DNA of 64,000 nt from Flavobacterium gelidilacus DSM 15343 (GCF_000422685.1 NZ_KE383903.1:77402-141401), one strand, 5' to 3'. Positions 8,873 to 18,192 are shown, counted from the first letter of the stretch. Numbers and translations: made by a program. Notes: generated by a model not told the origin, from the letters alone.

Positions 8873-9367
8873 TTATTCTACTTCAATGCCTTGTTTTTGG
8901 TCCTCATCTTGTTTAAATCCACTCATATCTGCCGCTGGATTTACATCATTTGCTGTATCTTCATCTGTATTATTAGCATCTTGACTACTAGCAGCTCCTT
9001 TTTGTCCATGTTTATCTATTGTAATGCAATCTGGACCACCAATTGGACAAGTTGCTTTACTTTCTTCTGTAAGGATTTGTCCTTTATTAGAAAGCGTTAC
9101 GTTTTTATAAAAATTAGACCATTGTGTTATCGTAGCCATACAAGGTAAAAAGTCACTACTTGTGGGTTGCAGCTTGCATTTTCCAAAAGTGTTTTTCTCT
9201 AATGTTTGTCCGATTTCTTTTGTTGTTGCAATTAGCTTTTCTGAACCATCCGCATCATTTGCATAATGCTTTTTTTGAGACAATACTTGAACTTTATCTA
9301 ACTTTGGTTCAACGCTAAATTTGCACTTTACTGTTGCACCATGCACCACTATATGTTTATCGCTCAT
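8873..9367 (-). CDS. DUF4280 PAAR-like T6SS tip protein
   Basis: A 164-residue protein of the DUF4280 family, regarded as the PAAR-like spike tip of many Bacteroidetes T6SSs. Visible family features are the start HIVVHGATVKCKFS, conserved cysteines near CKLQP and LPCMATITQW, and CPIGGPDCITIDKHGQ. The last ~40 residues are acidic and low-complexity (NNTDEDTANDVN). It probably caps the VgrG needle and links it to the effector encoded 11 bp downstream. The ATG start gives the full family N terminus. The gene upstream (9422-10471) is 54 bp away on the same strand. Confidence 0.85.
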   Translation of the reverse strand: MSDKHIVVHGATVKCKFSVEPKLDKVQVLSQKKHYANDADGSEKLIATTKEIGQTLEKNTFGKCKLQPTSSDFLPCMATITQWSNFYKNVTLSNKGQILTEESKATCPIGGPDCITIDKHGQKGAASSQDANNTDEDTANDVNPAADMSGFKQDEDQKQGIEVE

Positions 9368-9421
9368 AAGATATTGTATGACAAATTGTTGTAGCTAATT
9401 TACTAAATTGTTTGATGTGTT

Positions 9422-10471
9422 TCACATTTCAATTAAAATTATTGATAAATTAATTTTTTTAGGGTTTTCTAAAAGTAAATCACAAGATAAAGTAACACTT
9501 TCTATGATTTTTGATTCTGGATTTAATAAATATTTTGCATCAAAATTACCTTCTACTAAATTATTTGTTTCACTTTCCATAAAAAAAGGGTCATCCAAAT
9601 TAGAATCAAAGTCTAATTGGGTTCTTTTGTCTATTGATTTCCCTGAAATTTCAATTTCGACTTTGTTATCATCTGATAAAAAAGGATTTACACTTTGCTT
9701 AACTACAAAATCAATGTTTTTAATTTTTGAAATTACTGGAAAACAATAATTAAATTCTATGAAATGAGTTGAAGTGTAATTAGTGTATAACTTATAGAAA
9801 TAAGTGTTTATAAACGTTTCTTTAAAAAGCATCTTTTCTAAAACTATTTTATCTGTAATATTTTTTTCATAATATTTTATGTAATTCTCTATAACTTCTC
9901 CTTCATATTTTTCTTGAAGTTCTGTTTTTAAAGTAGACCAATTTTTAAGAATTTCGTTATGATTTGTTATTTCAAGAAGTTCCCCTTTTTCTGAAATCAA
10001 CAACTGAAGTGGATAAAACACTTGATCCAATTCTTCCAAGAGATTATACAAAATTGTATCTAAACTTGAATCCTTTTTTCTGTCAAGCTTATTAATATCG
10101 AATACAAAATTGACACCGCTATTTTTAATAAATATAATTTCAGTTTTAAACTTTAAAGTGTAAGTATTAGATTTTGAGACAATTTCTTTTTCGACTTGAT
10201 ATAAAAGTACTTTTTTAGATGGTTTTAAACTTAAATGTGAGTCATAATCAAAATTAACTTTTGGTGTATGTTCTAATTCTTTAATGTTTATTGATAAAGG
10301 AACGTAAAGTTCTTTTAAATTGCTGGGAAAAGTTGTTCCGATATAATTATCTTCATCAGCAAATATATTGTGAAAACCAGCAACCTCAATTGGTGTTTTA
10401 TTTAGTTCTTTTGATATACTAATTAAGGTATCTTTTTCTTTTAAGCTGTATGTGTTGTATTTAGTTTTCAT
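9422..10471 (-). CDS. LysM-like N-terminal protein of the T6SS cargo array
   Basis: A 349-residue protein without signal peptide or membrane segment. Residues about 5-55 resemble a LysM fold: YSLKEKDTLISISKELNKT, then a tail matching LKELYVPLSI. The remainder is mixed alpha/beta, with no family I recognise. The ATG at 10471 is chosen over a TTG four codons upstream. It lies between the lipase cassette and the PAAR-like gene. A cytoplasmic LysM-like protein here could be an adaptor or loading factor for the spike tip and effector, or a structural part of the spike; both are guesses. The N-terminal similarity is moderate. Confidence 0.55.
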   Translation of the reverse strand: MKTKYNTYSLKEKDTLISISKELNKTPIEVAGFHNIFADEDNYIGTTFPSNLKELYVPLSINIKELEHTPKVNFDYDSHLSLKPSKKVLLYQVEKEIVSKSNTYTLKFKTEIIFIKNSGVNFVFDINKLDRKKDSSLDTILYNLLEELDQVFYPLQLLISEKGELLEITNHNEILKNWSTLKTELQEKYEGEVIENYIKYYEKNITDKIVLEKMLFKETFINTYFYKLYTNYTSTHFIEFNYCFPVISKIKNIDFVVKQSVNPFLSDDNKVEIEISGKSIDKRTQLDFDSNLDDPFFMESETNNLVEGNFDAKYLLNPESKIIESVTLSCDLLLENPKKINLSIILIEM

Positions 10472-10656
10472 TAAAAAAATCAAAATATAAATTTAAAGAT
10501 AAAACTAATAATTTTAATTGTAGCTATAATTTTATTTTTATGGTTGTTATAACTATTTTAATTAAAAATAATATAACTATTTTTTATAGGATTAACCATT
10601 GAGTATTTCTCTAATTTATTATATTTTACTAAATAAATGTTTCATTAAACCTTACT

Positions 10657-11739
10657 TTAAAAATCTTTATACGATTCCCTGTAACGCATTACACTATTAG
10701 GATAAATACGAATACTTTTTACAGGAAAAGGTTCACCATTTACTTTAATTTCGAGTTTGGTGTTGTCTTCATTGATAGTAATATTAAAAGTAGTATCTCC
10801 TCCTTGTGTTTTTAGAAATTCATTAGTTTTATCCCAATCAAAAAATAATTTGGCTTGGTAACGCTCTTTTGCACTGGTTTCCCAAAATAAGGTTGTCATT
10901 TCTGGTATAGCTTTTTCTTTCATAACTGAGTTTAGTAACATAGGTCTCAAAATGTTTTCTCTTTCACCATTAAAATATTCATTTGCTATTTGAAAAAGTT
11001 TAAAGCCTTTATTTTCTGAAGATATTTTGTAATCCCAATTGTATCTAAGACGATAATTATCCCATTTTTCAGGCGAAGGATTATCAAGATGCATAATTTC
11101 AATTAATTCTTTGTGTGTATCTGGATGAATTCTATAAGTACTTAAATATTTTTCTTCACATTCTTTTACTCTTTCTTTATCTGTAATTTCTTTGGCTTGA
11201 AAACGACCTAATTCTATTCTACTAGCTCCATATCCTAACCAAACTACTACCATTCCTTGAGGAGCAAAACCAAAAATCAAGTCACTAAATGGCTCATAAT
11301 AATAACGCAAAGGTTCGTAATGTTTATTAAATTCATCTTTAGTAATAAATTCTTTAACCGGTTCTTCACTAAATTCGTCATTTGAGGGATAACAACGATT
11401 CGTCATTTCTTTAATGTTAGTAACATCAAAATCTTCATTTATTTCATAATATTTATTCTCGTATAAAGAGTAATAAGTAATTTCAAAACCTATAGGCATT
11501 CCTTTTTGAGCTGTCCACATTTTGCCACTACTACCCCAAGAACCACTACTACTGCCATAAGGCAAACCAGCAGGATTACCTTCTAGAGTTTTAATATAAT
11601 CGAATATGGGGGTTATACGATATATTTTATCTGGATGTGAAATTTCGGTTCTAAACTCAGGAATTTCTTGTTTCATTTGGCATTGAACATTTAATTGTGA
11701 AAATAAAAACAGTAGTACTATCTTTTTTAAATTACCCAT
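10657..11739 (-). CDS. DUF2931-family lipoprotein, candidate immunity to the DUF2235 lipase
   Basis: A 360-residue predicted lipoprotein with signal MGNLKKIVLLFLFSQLNVQC, the final Cys being the likely lipid anchor. The central block FGFAPQGMVVVWLGYG, then IELGRFQAKEI, is the DUF2931 signature shared with the paralogue at 34-1164. The start codon overlaps the 3' end of the DUF2235 effector gene by 8 bp, so the two are co-translated. Adjacent effector and lipoprotein genes of this type are usual for T6SS phospholipase effectors whose immunity protein works in the periplasm. Downstream is a 185-bp AT-rich gap with no clear terminator. Confidence 0.8.
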   Translation of the reverse strand: MGNLKKIVLLFLFSQLNVQCQMKQEIPEFRTEISHPDKIYRITPIFDYIKTLEGNPAGLPYGSSSGSWGSSGKMWTAQKGMPIGFEITYYSLYENKYYEINEDFDVTNIKEMTNRCYPSNDEFSEEPVKEFITKDEFNKHYEPLRYYYEPFSDLIFGFAPQGMVVVWLGYGASRIELGRFQAKEITDKERVKECEEKYLSTYRIHPDTHKELIEIMHLDNPSPEKWDNYRLRYNWDYKISSENKGFKLFQIANEYFNGERENILRPMLLNSVMKEKAIPEMTTLFWETSAKERYQAKLFFDWDKTNEFLKTQGGDTTFNITINEDNTKLEIKVNGEPFPVKSIRIYPNSVMRYRESYKDF

Positions 11740-13426
11740 TGTGTATTTCTCTTTTACGTTTACTTTGCGCTAGTGGACCTGCTTTTCTTGCAGACAATCC
11801 AAATAAGTTACTTTTTACCGACCAATGCAAATATTCGTTACGTAATTTTTTCAAATCGGTTACATCTAAATAATTAGAATATTGAATAGCCTTTAAACCT
11901 TCTGCATATTTTAGAGACAACTCTTTTTTATAAGCGTTTAATGTTTTTTGATCATATTTTTTAAAGTAACTATCTCTATTATCGTTACAAGCTTTAACAT
12001 ATTGTTTTAATTGATTGTAAATTTTATTTATAAATGCATCGTTTATTTTATATCCTAAGAGGATAGAATCATCATACTTAACATTATACTCTTTAGACTT
12101 ATTAATCATAAGGTCTAGTGGAATTTTATCGTACGTATTAAAGAGTATTCTTCTTCCTACTAGGCCATAATTGTATTGATTTTCATATCCTTTTGTTTTT
12201 GGGTCAAAATTTTTCTCATAAAAAAATTCGTTTGTTAGTTGGGTAGCGATATACCATCCCTCGTCGACAACAATTTTTTTAAAGGAATTATATCTTTGCT
12301 CTCTGCTCATTTTTGCTACTTTTCTATCCTCTACACTATCTACTGCTAGTATATTATCTAAAACAGATAGTTCTTTCATGTTATTAAGATAAGAACCTCC
12401 AATATCTGAATGTACTCCTGGTAATTTTATTTCTAAACCACTTAAACCACACGAATTAATATTTGATAAATCAAAGTTTTCTCTATATTCATCCTCTGAG
12501 GCTATATGGTAGACGTAATTTGCTTTTGAAACACTATTTAATTTTAAATCTCTCACATCATTACCATGGTAAAAACCATCAGATGCCACCGTATCATATA
12601 TCCCTACGAAATTATATATTATTTTTTTTATTTTCATTCCTTGATAAACTAAACAAGCCCCAAAATACCCATATTTATCTATGAAAGAGGTATTCTCTAC
12701 TGTTATATCAAATTGATGAATGGTATCATTAAAAAAATAATCCGGAAAAATATGATATTTTGTATTTTTATCATCAATTTTCTTTTTTCTTCCATACTTG
12801 GCAGTTTTATTAGCAACATGTAAAAAATGTCTTGCTGCGGCTGCTCCACGACTAAAACCATAAACATTTACATATAAATAATCTATTTCTTTACTTGCAA
12901 ATCCTTTTTTCTTCATTTGTATAGCTGAATCTAAACATCCTTTTGTTACTTTTGCTTTAGTCCCAGTATCTCCCATTCCGGTTGCTACACCAGGAAATTT
13001 TGTATCTTTTTTTAAGTCCTCCGTTCCTATACCTTCTATGTAAACTGCTACTTGGTTTTCTGCATCTGGATTTATTGCGTCAAATAAACGGGCAACATTT
13101 GTATAATCGTTTTCATAACTGTCGTCGTTTTTGTTGCCTGTTTTTTTATATGTTGCATGATTTTTAGAATTGGTGCTTCTTGCTTCTGTATTGGTTTTAT
13201 TATTTTGTGTACCATCAAAAAACAAATTTAACCTTACATTGATGCTATTCGATAATAAATCTTCTTTGTTTGGAGCTTCGTAATTATCTTCAATAATTCC
13301 ATCTTCGTTTCCTTGCCACTGATTTGTTGTAGGTGAATTAAATTGATAATTACCGTCATTAGCCGACAAATTCATACTTGTAGAAGTATTTTTGAGTTCT
13401 CCTCCAGTTATTCTAGTTATACTCAT
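11732..13426 (-). CDS. DUF2235 alpha/beta-hydrolase T6SS effector (Tle1-like phospholipase)
   Basis: A 564-residue effector with the DUF2235 fold of Tle1-type T6SS lipases. The opening block RLNLFFDGTQNN lies at 65-76. The nucleophile elbow YGFSRGAAAARHF places Ser192 in a GxSxG motif. The later blocks GIYDTVASDG (Asp278) and LPGVHSDIGGSY (His339) supply the other likely triad members. There is no signal peptide, as expected for cargo moved by the T6SS. The expected activity is phospholipid hydrolysis in the target cell's membranes. The gene starts 2 bp after the broken vgrG2 and overlaps its DUF2931 partner, so it was probably VgrG2 cargo. With vgrG2 interrupted, delivery may depend on another spike. 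Confidence 0.88.
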   Translation of the reverse strand: MSITRITGGELKNTSTSMNLSANDGNYQFNSPTTNQWQGNEDGIIEDNYEAPNKEDLLSNSINVRLNLFFDGTQNNKTNTEARSTNSKNHATYKKTGNKNDDSYENDYTNVARLFDAINPDAENQVAVYIEGIGTEDLKKDTKFPGVATGMGDTGTKAKVTKGCLDSAIQMKKKGFASKEIDYLYVNVYGFSRGAAAARHFLHVANKTAKYGRKKKIDDKNTKYHIFPDYFFNDTIHQFDITVENTSFIDKYGYFGACLVYQGMKIKKIIYNFVGIYDTVASDGFYHGNDVRDLKLNSVSKANYVYHIASEDEYRENFDLSNINSCGLSGLEIKLPGVHSDIGGSYLNNMKELSVLDNILAVDSVEDRKVAKMSREQRYNSFKKIVVDEGWYIATQLTNEFFYEKNFDPKTKGYENQYNYGLVGRRILFNTYDKIPLDLMINKSKEYNVKYDDSILLGYKINDAFINKIYNQLKQYVKACNDNRDSYFKKYDQKTLNAYKKELSLKYAEGLKAIQYSNYLDVTDLKKLRNEYLHWSVKSNLFGLSARKAGPLAQSKRKREIHNG

Positions 13427-13428
13427 AA

Positions 13429-15270
13429 CTAATATAAATTAGATTTTTCGCCACTATTTTTCAAAATAGATTTCGAAGCATTAATTTCAATGCTTTTTTC
13501 TGTCGTACTAAATAGAGCAGATTTGGAAATTTCATTTCTTTCGGATGTTTCAGACTCTCTATTTCCTTTTACAATTTCTAATAAACTTCCCATAACGTTT
13601 AATAAATAATTTTTTCCAATATTAATATTATGAAAAGCTCCAACCATAAGGTTTTTATTTTCACCAGCCATTTCAGAAATGTCTTGACCTGCATCTATAG
13701 ATAGATTTTGCCCTACACTTATGCTCATGTTTTTTCCAGCAGTAATGCTAATATCATTCGGTGCATTTACACTAATATTTCCTTGTCCGTCCATCATCCA
13801 TGTGTTACCACTTGGGTCTTCTATAAAAATACTACCTTGAGCATCATTCATAATTATTTTTGTCCCGCTTCTACTTTGTATTACTTTATTATCATTTCCT
13901 GATGTAGCATAACTGGAACTTTCACTTCCGTTATACATCGTTCCTAAAACGAATGGTTTTTCTGCATTTCCTGCTTCGAAAGCTACTAGTACTTCTTCTC
14001 CAATTTCTGGTATGAAGTACATTCCTTTGCCTGATCCTGCATGTGGATTTGTCATTCGAATCCAAGGAGTGTTGTCTTCTTGCCATGCGAATTTTACTTG
14101 AACTCTTCCTAATCCTGCTGGATCGTTGTTGTCTGTCACAATTGCGGTTTGTGTATCTGCATTTGGATGACTGTGGACATTCCCGTAAGGTGGTGCCATT
14201 ACATCTTCTGGAACCGCTTGAAAACTGTTGTGATACGAACCCGATTCTTCACAAACATGCGTGATATCTGTTATGATGTAACTTCCGAAGTTTTGTTCTT
14301 GTAAGCCATCAATTAGGTTTCCGGTTAATGAAAATGCTGGTTCTTGGATGGAAACTACATCTCCAATTCTTAGTCCTGTTTAATCACTGTCTCCTTTTGC
14401 CGTTACTAAATCTGCAGCTCGTGATTGCAATTGTGTCGTGACTCTATCTACTAAATGGGTTCTTGCACTTCCTTCTTCAATTGGATGTGTGTAGAGCATT
14501 GTCGCGTTATCTGGAAATAGTTTTTTTGATCGCTCAAAAGCTACTTTTGCATAGCCTTCTGGTTGATAATTTATTTCTGATGTATTTGCTTTTTGGGTTT
14601 CAGCGCTGCTTGATTCATAGCCTAAATATTCCAATCCAAGTGGTTTGGTTCTCATTTCTATGTTGAAACTATGAAGCGAACGACCATATTCTAATGTAAA
14701 GTTTTTTGATGTTGGTTGTCCGAAAACTAATTCTTCACCATTATAATAGAACCATTGGCCTTTCTTTTGCGCTAATCTTGCTACAAATCCAAAATCGCTT
14801 TCTCTGTATTGAACAGTATAAGGCATCGAGCTGTCATTGTTAATTTTAACAGTTGGTTGCAGTTCTTTCTGACTATAGTTTGAGGTGATTTTCTTAACAA
14901 CATCGGATAACGATTGGTCTGTGTAAGAAACTGTTTTTGGAGTTCCTTCCATTACGATGGTTGGACTGTAGCCATTTATTATTATTCCACCTGCAGCTCC
15001 AGAAGTCCGTATCATTTGGGCTTCTGTAATTATTCCGTTAAAAATGAACGGTGAAGTAGTGGATAGGCTTGTTGGTGTAATTTCTATTTTGATGGGTTCT
15101 CCAATATAGCTTTGAGCTTTATCGATAGCTTGACTCACAAATTCTTTTGGCAAAGGTTGAAGTACTGAAAACGTATGGTGCGTATGCACTTTTTGTTGAA
15201 TAACTAACTTGGAAAATCGCGTAAGTGTTTCTCCTCCAATAGTAATGCTGATTTTTGTACTGATTGCCAT
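13429..15270 (-). pseudogene. vgrG: VgrG2 (TssI) interrupted by one nonsense codon
   Basis: A second VgrG of about 613 residues if read through. The N-terminal piece (15270 down to 14383) has the gp27-like region. The C-terminal piece has the gp5-like OB-fold from an ATG at 14199 (MAPPYGNVHSH) and its own needle and C terminus. The break is a single substitution: where vgrG1 reads GAT GAA ACA, this copy reads GAT TAA ACA, with the stop at 14380-14382. Everything else stays in frame, so the lesion is recent or a base-call error. The stop falls between the gp27-like and gp5-like halves, so two separate polypeptides are conceivable. Upstream is a TPR gene; 2 bp downstream is the DUF2235 lipase gene. 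Confidence 0.85.
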
Positions 15271-15284
15271 AAGAAATATTTTTA
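13759..15284 (-). repeat. vgrG long direct repeat, copy B
   Basis: Counterpart of 2144-3669. It includes the nonsense base at 14382 and ends about 14 bp upstream of the vgrG2 start, after which the two leaders differ. The 5' third of the gene is base-for-base the same as copy A, while the middle and 3' parts carry scattered differences. The copies are direct repeats, so recombination between them would delete or duplicate the intervening 11.6 kb of cargo genes. Confidence 0.85.
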
Positions 15285-15358
15285 GTAGTGTTAACGAAAT
15301 ATTGTACTTAATTACCTATGTAAATCTAATAAAAAAAAATAATAAAAATCAATAAAAA

Positions 15359-16072
15359 TTAATCTTTAAGAGTTAATAATCTTTCAGATGCTAGTATGTA
15401 ATTAGGTTGAATTTGTAATGAATTATTGTAATCCTCAATTGCTTTATTTTTTTTCCCTAATTTTAAGTATAAATCTCCTCGCCCGACATATATCATGGCA
15501 CTTTTAGGTTCTGCATTTATTGCTTTTTCAAGTTCAATTAATGATTCATTTTCTTTATTTTTATTTGCCAAAACAATTGCTTTCAAATAATAAGAAAGAC
15601 TCCAATTAGTGTCTAGGTTTATTAATGCTTCAGCTAATAGTAATGCTTCATCATATTTTCCCATTTCAGCTAACAAACCTGCTTTACTGATATAGAACCA
15701 TTTATTTTGAGGTAATAATTTTATGGCTTCAGAGAATAAATTTAATGCGTTTTCATAGTCATCTAATCTAATAGACATCTTAGCTTTAAAATTTTTAACA
15801 TCTGCGTTATTTGGTAAAATACTATCTAATTTATTTGCTAAAAACAATGCTTCACTATAATTTTTTTGTCTTACTTGACTTGAAATTTGTGAATTTATAT
15901 CCTTTGCGACCTGAGGAAAATTACTAATTCGTTCTTTTAGTGCATTATTATCTTCAATTAATTCTTTTTTAAAAGCATCATCAAAATCTTTAAATTCCAT
16001 AGTTTGACCATAAAATTTTTGACTAGATACTAGTAATATAAAAATAGTTAAATATGAGAATGGATTTTTCAT
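15359..16072 (-). CDS. Secreted TPR-repeat protein
   Basis: A 237-residue protein with an N-terminal signal peptide (hydrophobic segment then KFYGQ) and about five tetratricopeptide repeats from residue 70 on (for example ALFLANKLDSILPNN, ALNLFSEAIKLLPQN and AIEDYNNSLQIQPNY). TPRs mediate protein contacts; no catalytic motif is visible. It stands between the type-23 toxin cassette and vgrG2, with a 210-bp AT-rich gap upstream and 88 bp before vgrG2. It could be part of either cassette or an unrelated periplasmic protein. Function unknown. Confidence 0.75.
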   Translation of the reverse strand: MKNPFSYLTIFILLVSSQKFYGQTMEFKDFDDAFKKELIEDNNALKERISNFPQVAKDINSQISSQVRQKNYSEALFLANKLDSILPNNADVKNFKAKMSIRLDDYENALNLFSEAIKLLPQNKWFYISKAGLLAEMGKYDEALLLAEALINLDTNWSLSYYLKAIVLANKNKENESLIELEKAINAEPKSAMIYVGRGDLYLKLGKKNKAIEDYNNSLQIQPNYILASERLLTLKD

Positions 16073-16282
16073 TATTTTATTTTGAGAGTTTTAAAAAAAA
16101 CAGTCTTAGGAATTATTTTAAATTTTAAAGTTAAACTTATTTCTGATAATATTTAGTAATTGTAAATAAAATAAGATACTTTATTTGTCACTCAGACATA
16201 TAATTTTAATTGCATTTTTCTTGTGGTTAAAATAATTTGGACTATCAAAATTCAAGACTAAACTTAAAACGCATTTTGTAAA

Positions 16283-16852
16283 CTACCAATTTGGTTCTAA
16301 CTCATCAGCTTTTTTATAAGGAACAAAATTATAGGTTCTTTTATTATAATCATTAAAATATTTATCTTTAAATTTACCTCTACCATTAATAGTTCCACTT
16401 ACAATTATTAATTTATCATTTTCTAAATAACCATATAAATAATTAAATTGCCTTATTACAGTAGTTACGCTTTGAATAACAATTTTATTGCCTTGTAATT
16501 TATAATATCCTTGAGAAAGTGTGTATTCGTTTTTGCCTTTACCATATTTTTTGATCTGTTCTTTCATTAAATCTAAATATTCTTGAGAAGCCTTTAATGA
16601 ATCTACTAAAATTAAATTAGATTGACCAGTTTTGTAAAATTTATATATTTCATATTTTTCAGGCTTTATTGAATCATTATTTCTTCTAGACCAAGAATTT
16701 CCTAAAACATAAAACCCATCAGTTCTCAATAATGAATTTTGATTTAATGTAAAGTTTTTATCATAAAATGTAAAATCATTTTTATCATAAAATTTTGGAC
16801 CACATGAAATTAAGACTAAAACAAAAAATAAATATGAAAAAAAGTATTTCAC
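16283..16852 (-). CDS. Lipoprotein, candidate immunity to the type-23 toxin
   Basis: A predicted lipoprotein of 189 residues starting at a GTG at 16852 (KYFFSYLFFVLVLISCGP, Cys as lipid site). This start gives a compact signal peptide and lies 2 bp after the toxin stop codon. A longer TTG start at 16897 would overlap the toxin by 43 bp and put extra residues before the signal, so I reject it. The mature part has no family I recognise; it contains GYYKLQGNKIVIQS and LYGYLENDKLIIVSG, likely beta strands. Tight coupling to the toxin gene is the reason for suggesting immunity. Confidence 0.65.
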   Translation of the reverse strand: MKYFFSYLFFVLVLISCGPKFYDKNDFTFYDKNFTLNQNSLLRTDGFYVLGNSWSRRNNDSIKPEKYEIYKFYKTGQSNLILVDSLKASQEYLDLMKEQIKKYGKGKNEYTLSQGYYKLQGNKIVIQSVTTVIRQFNYLYGYLENDKLIIVSGTINGRGKFKDKYFNDYNKRTYNFVPYKKADELEPNW

Positions 16853-16854
16853 GT

Positions 16855-17790
16855 TTAAAATTGTTTTTCTAAAGTAGTATTGTATTGAATTTCCCAATAA
16901 TTGGGTCTTTCAGACGGAATGAGGTGGAAATTTATTACTCTGTGAATTAAATCTTGAGAGAACATATTGCTCTGTCCAATATTATTTAAACCAAAATTTC
17001 CTTGTGGTGTTTTTAACCTAAATGAAGTTCTTCCTTGATTTAGATCAAATGAATGGGCTTGAGATGACCAATCTGCTTTATTACGATAAGTATCTAAAAA
17101 ATTTTGATCAACTTCAGAAGCAGTTGCAGGTGTATAATTTGACACTCTGTTTTTTAATCTATCTAAAAATTTTGGATTATTTTTTTTAAATTGGCTTAGG
17201 TTATCATCTGCTGTATTACTATCTATAAGACTTTCACTATCAGTGTCAGCCGTAAAAACATCACTTGCGATAATTAATTGATAATTGTTATTATTGTTTC
17301 CTATTGTAACGTTTCCTCCACCAGTCCACCAACGGTCAAAACCATCACTTAAACCAATTTTTTTTGCACCTTGAAAATCATTGTAAGTTTGAAAGCTAAA
17401 ATCATTAGATCTCAATTGCAGAAAGGCTACTTGCTGATTTCTATTGTTATTGTTAAAGATAAAGTTTGTCCCTATTGTTGCAGAAAATTTTCTGTTATCT
17501 TCTAATCCAGAGCCACTATTAAGGTGTAAAGGATTTATAGTTATTGGACCTCCTAAGGTTGAGCTTCCACCTGTTAATTTAGCAGTTACGACAGTATCTA
17601 TATTAAAGGAATTATTATTAGACAAAGAACCTAATCCACCATTATAAAAATTAACAGCAACATTTGCTCCAGGAGAAAAATTTTGAAAATTTCTAGTCAC
17701 ACCAACACCTGCAGTACCAGACATGTATGTCTTTGGTCCTCCAAAATGAATGCTTAGACCCATGAAAAAATTTGCTTCTAATTCGTCCAT
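16855..17790 (-). CDS. Polymorphic toxin type 23 (Ntox23-like), T6SS cargo
   Basis: A 311-residue protein that resembles the bacterial toxin 23 domain of polymorphic toxin systems: an early GLSIHFGGPKTYMSGT, then Asn/Gly-rich strands and FDRWWTGGGNVTIGN followed by IIASDVFTAD. The family is predicted to be toxic; I know of no assigned reaction. The toxin domain starts almost at residue 1, with no signal peptide or trafficking domain. The gene begins 6 bp after hcp2. A small, bare toxin next to an Hcp suggests loading inside the Hcp tube. A lipoprotein gene follows 2 bp later. The family call is from remembered motifs and is moderately sure. Confidence 0.7.
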   Translation of the reverse strand: MDELEANFFMGLSIHFGGPKTYMSGTAGVGVTRNFQNFSPGANVAVNFYNGGLGSLSNNNSFNIDTVVTAKLTGGSSTLGGPITINPLHLNSGSGLEDNRKFSATIGTNFIFNNNNRNQQVAFLQLRSNDFSFQTYNDFQGAKKIGLSDGFDRWWTGGGNVTIGNNNNNYQLIIASDVFTADTDSESLIDSNTADDNLSQFKKNNPKFLDRLKNRVSNYTPATASEVDQNFLDTYRNKADWSSQAHSFDLNQGRTSFRLKTPQGNFGLNNIGQSNMFSQDLIHRVINFHLIPSERPNYWEIQYNTTLEKQF

Positions 17791-17796
17791 TGTTGT

Positions 17797-18192
17797 TTAG
17801 AATTTCAATGGCCAGTTTCGTGTAAATTTTGAACCATTCATGATTACTTCTTTTGCAGAAACAATTATCTCAACACTCATTGAAGTATTACTTTGAGCTA
17901 AAAAAGATTCGTCATAACCTATACAATACCCTTCATTAAATTGAAGCTCTCTCATTTTTGAAATAGCGTCTCTTCTATAAAAAGTTACTTTCCCATTTTT
18001 TGTTTGATTATTACTAATCATCCAATCAAATAGCATAGTACTTTTGGTAGACTCTAATATAAGTCTAAATCTACCACCATTTGGGTCTGCAGAAGGTTTA
18101 CCGCTTTTGTCGATTTCTTGACCAACAGAAAACTGAAACTCTAACACATTCATAACTTCCCCGTCTATCTCAAGTTTTGCTAAAAAAGACAT
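17797..18192 (-). CDS. tssD: TssD2, T6SSiii Hcp tube protein next to a toxin
   Basis: A 131-residue Hcp-family protein of the Bacteroidetes TssD type. It shares layout with the neighbour at 18283-18669: MSFLAKLEIDGEVMNVL, VGQEIDKSGKPS, LILESTKSTMLFDWM and VSAKEVIMNG. Hcp forms hexameric rings that stack into the inner tube and can carry small effectors in the lumen. The gap to the type-23 toxin gene is 6 bp. That, together with divergence from the first Hcp, suggests this copy is specialised to load the toxin, while the first copy is the bulk tube protein. The division of labour is inferred. Confidence 0.88.
   Translation of the reverse strand: MSFLAKLEIDGEVMNVLEFQFSVGQEIDKSGKPSADPNGGRFRLILESTKSTMLFDWMISNNQTKNGKVTFYRRDAISKMRELQFNEGYCIGYDESFLAQSNTSMSVEIIVSAKEVIMNGSKFTRNWPLKF

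Noticed and set aside
14380-15270. Treating the 296-residue N-terminal VgrG fragment and the 256-residue fragment as two normal genes
   Set aside because: They are one frame interrupted by a single substitution relative to vgrG1, with coding similarity continuing across the stop.
16853-16897. TTG start at 16897 for the toxin-linked lipoprotein
   Set aside because: It lies within the toxin gene and adds a charged stretch before the signal peptide; GTG at 16852 is preferred.
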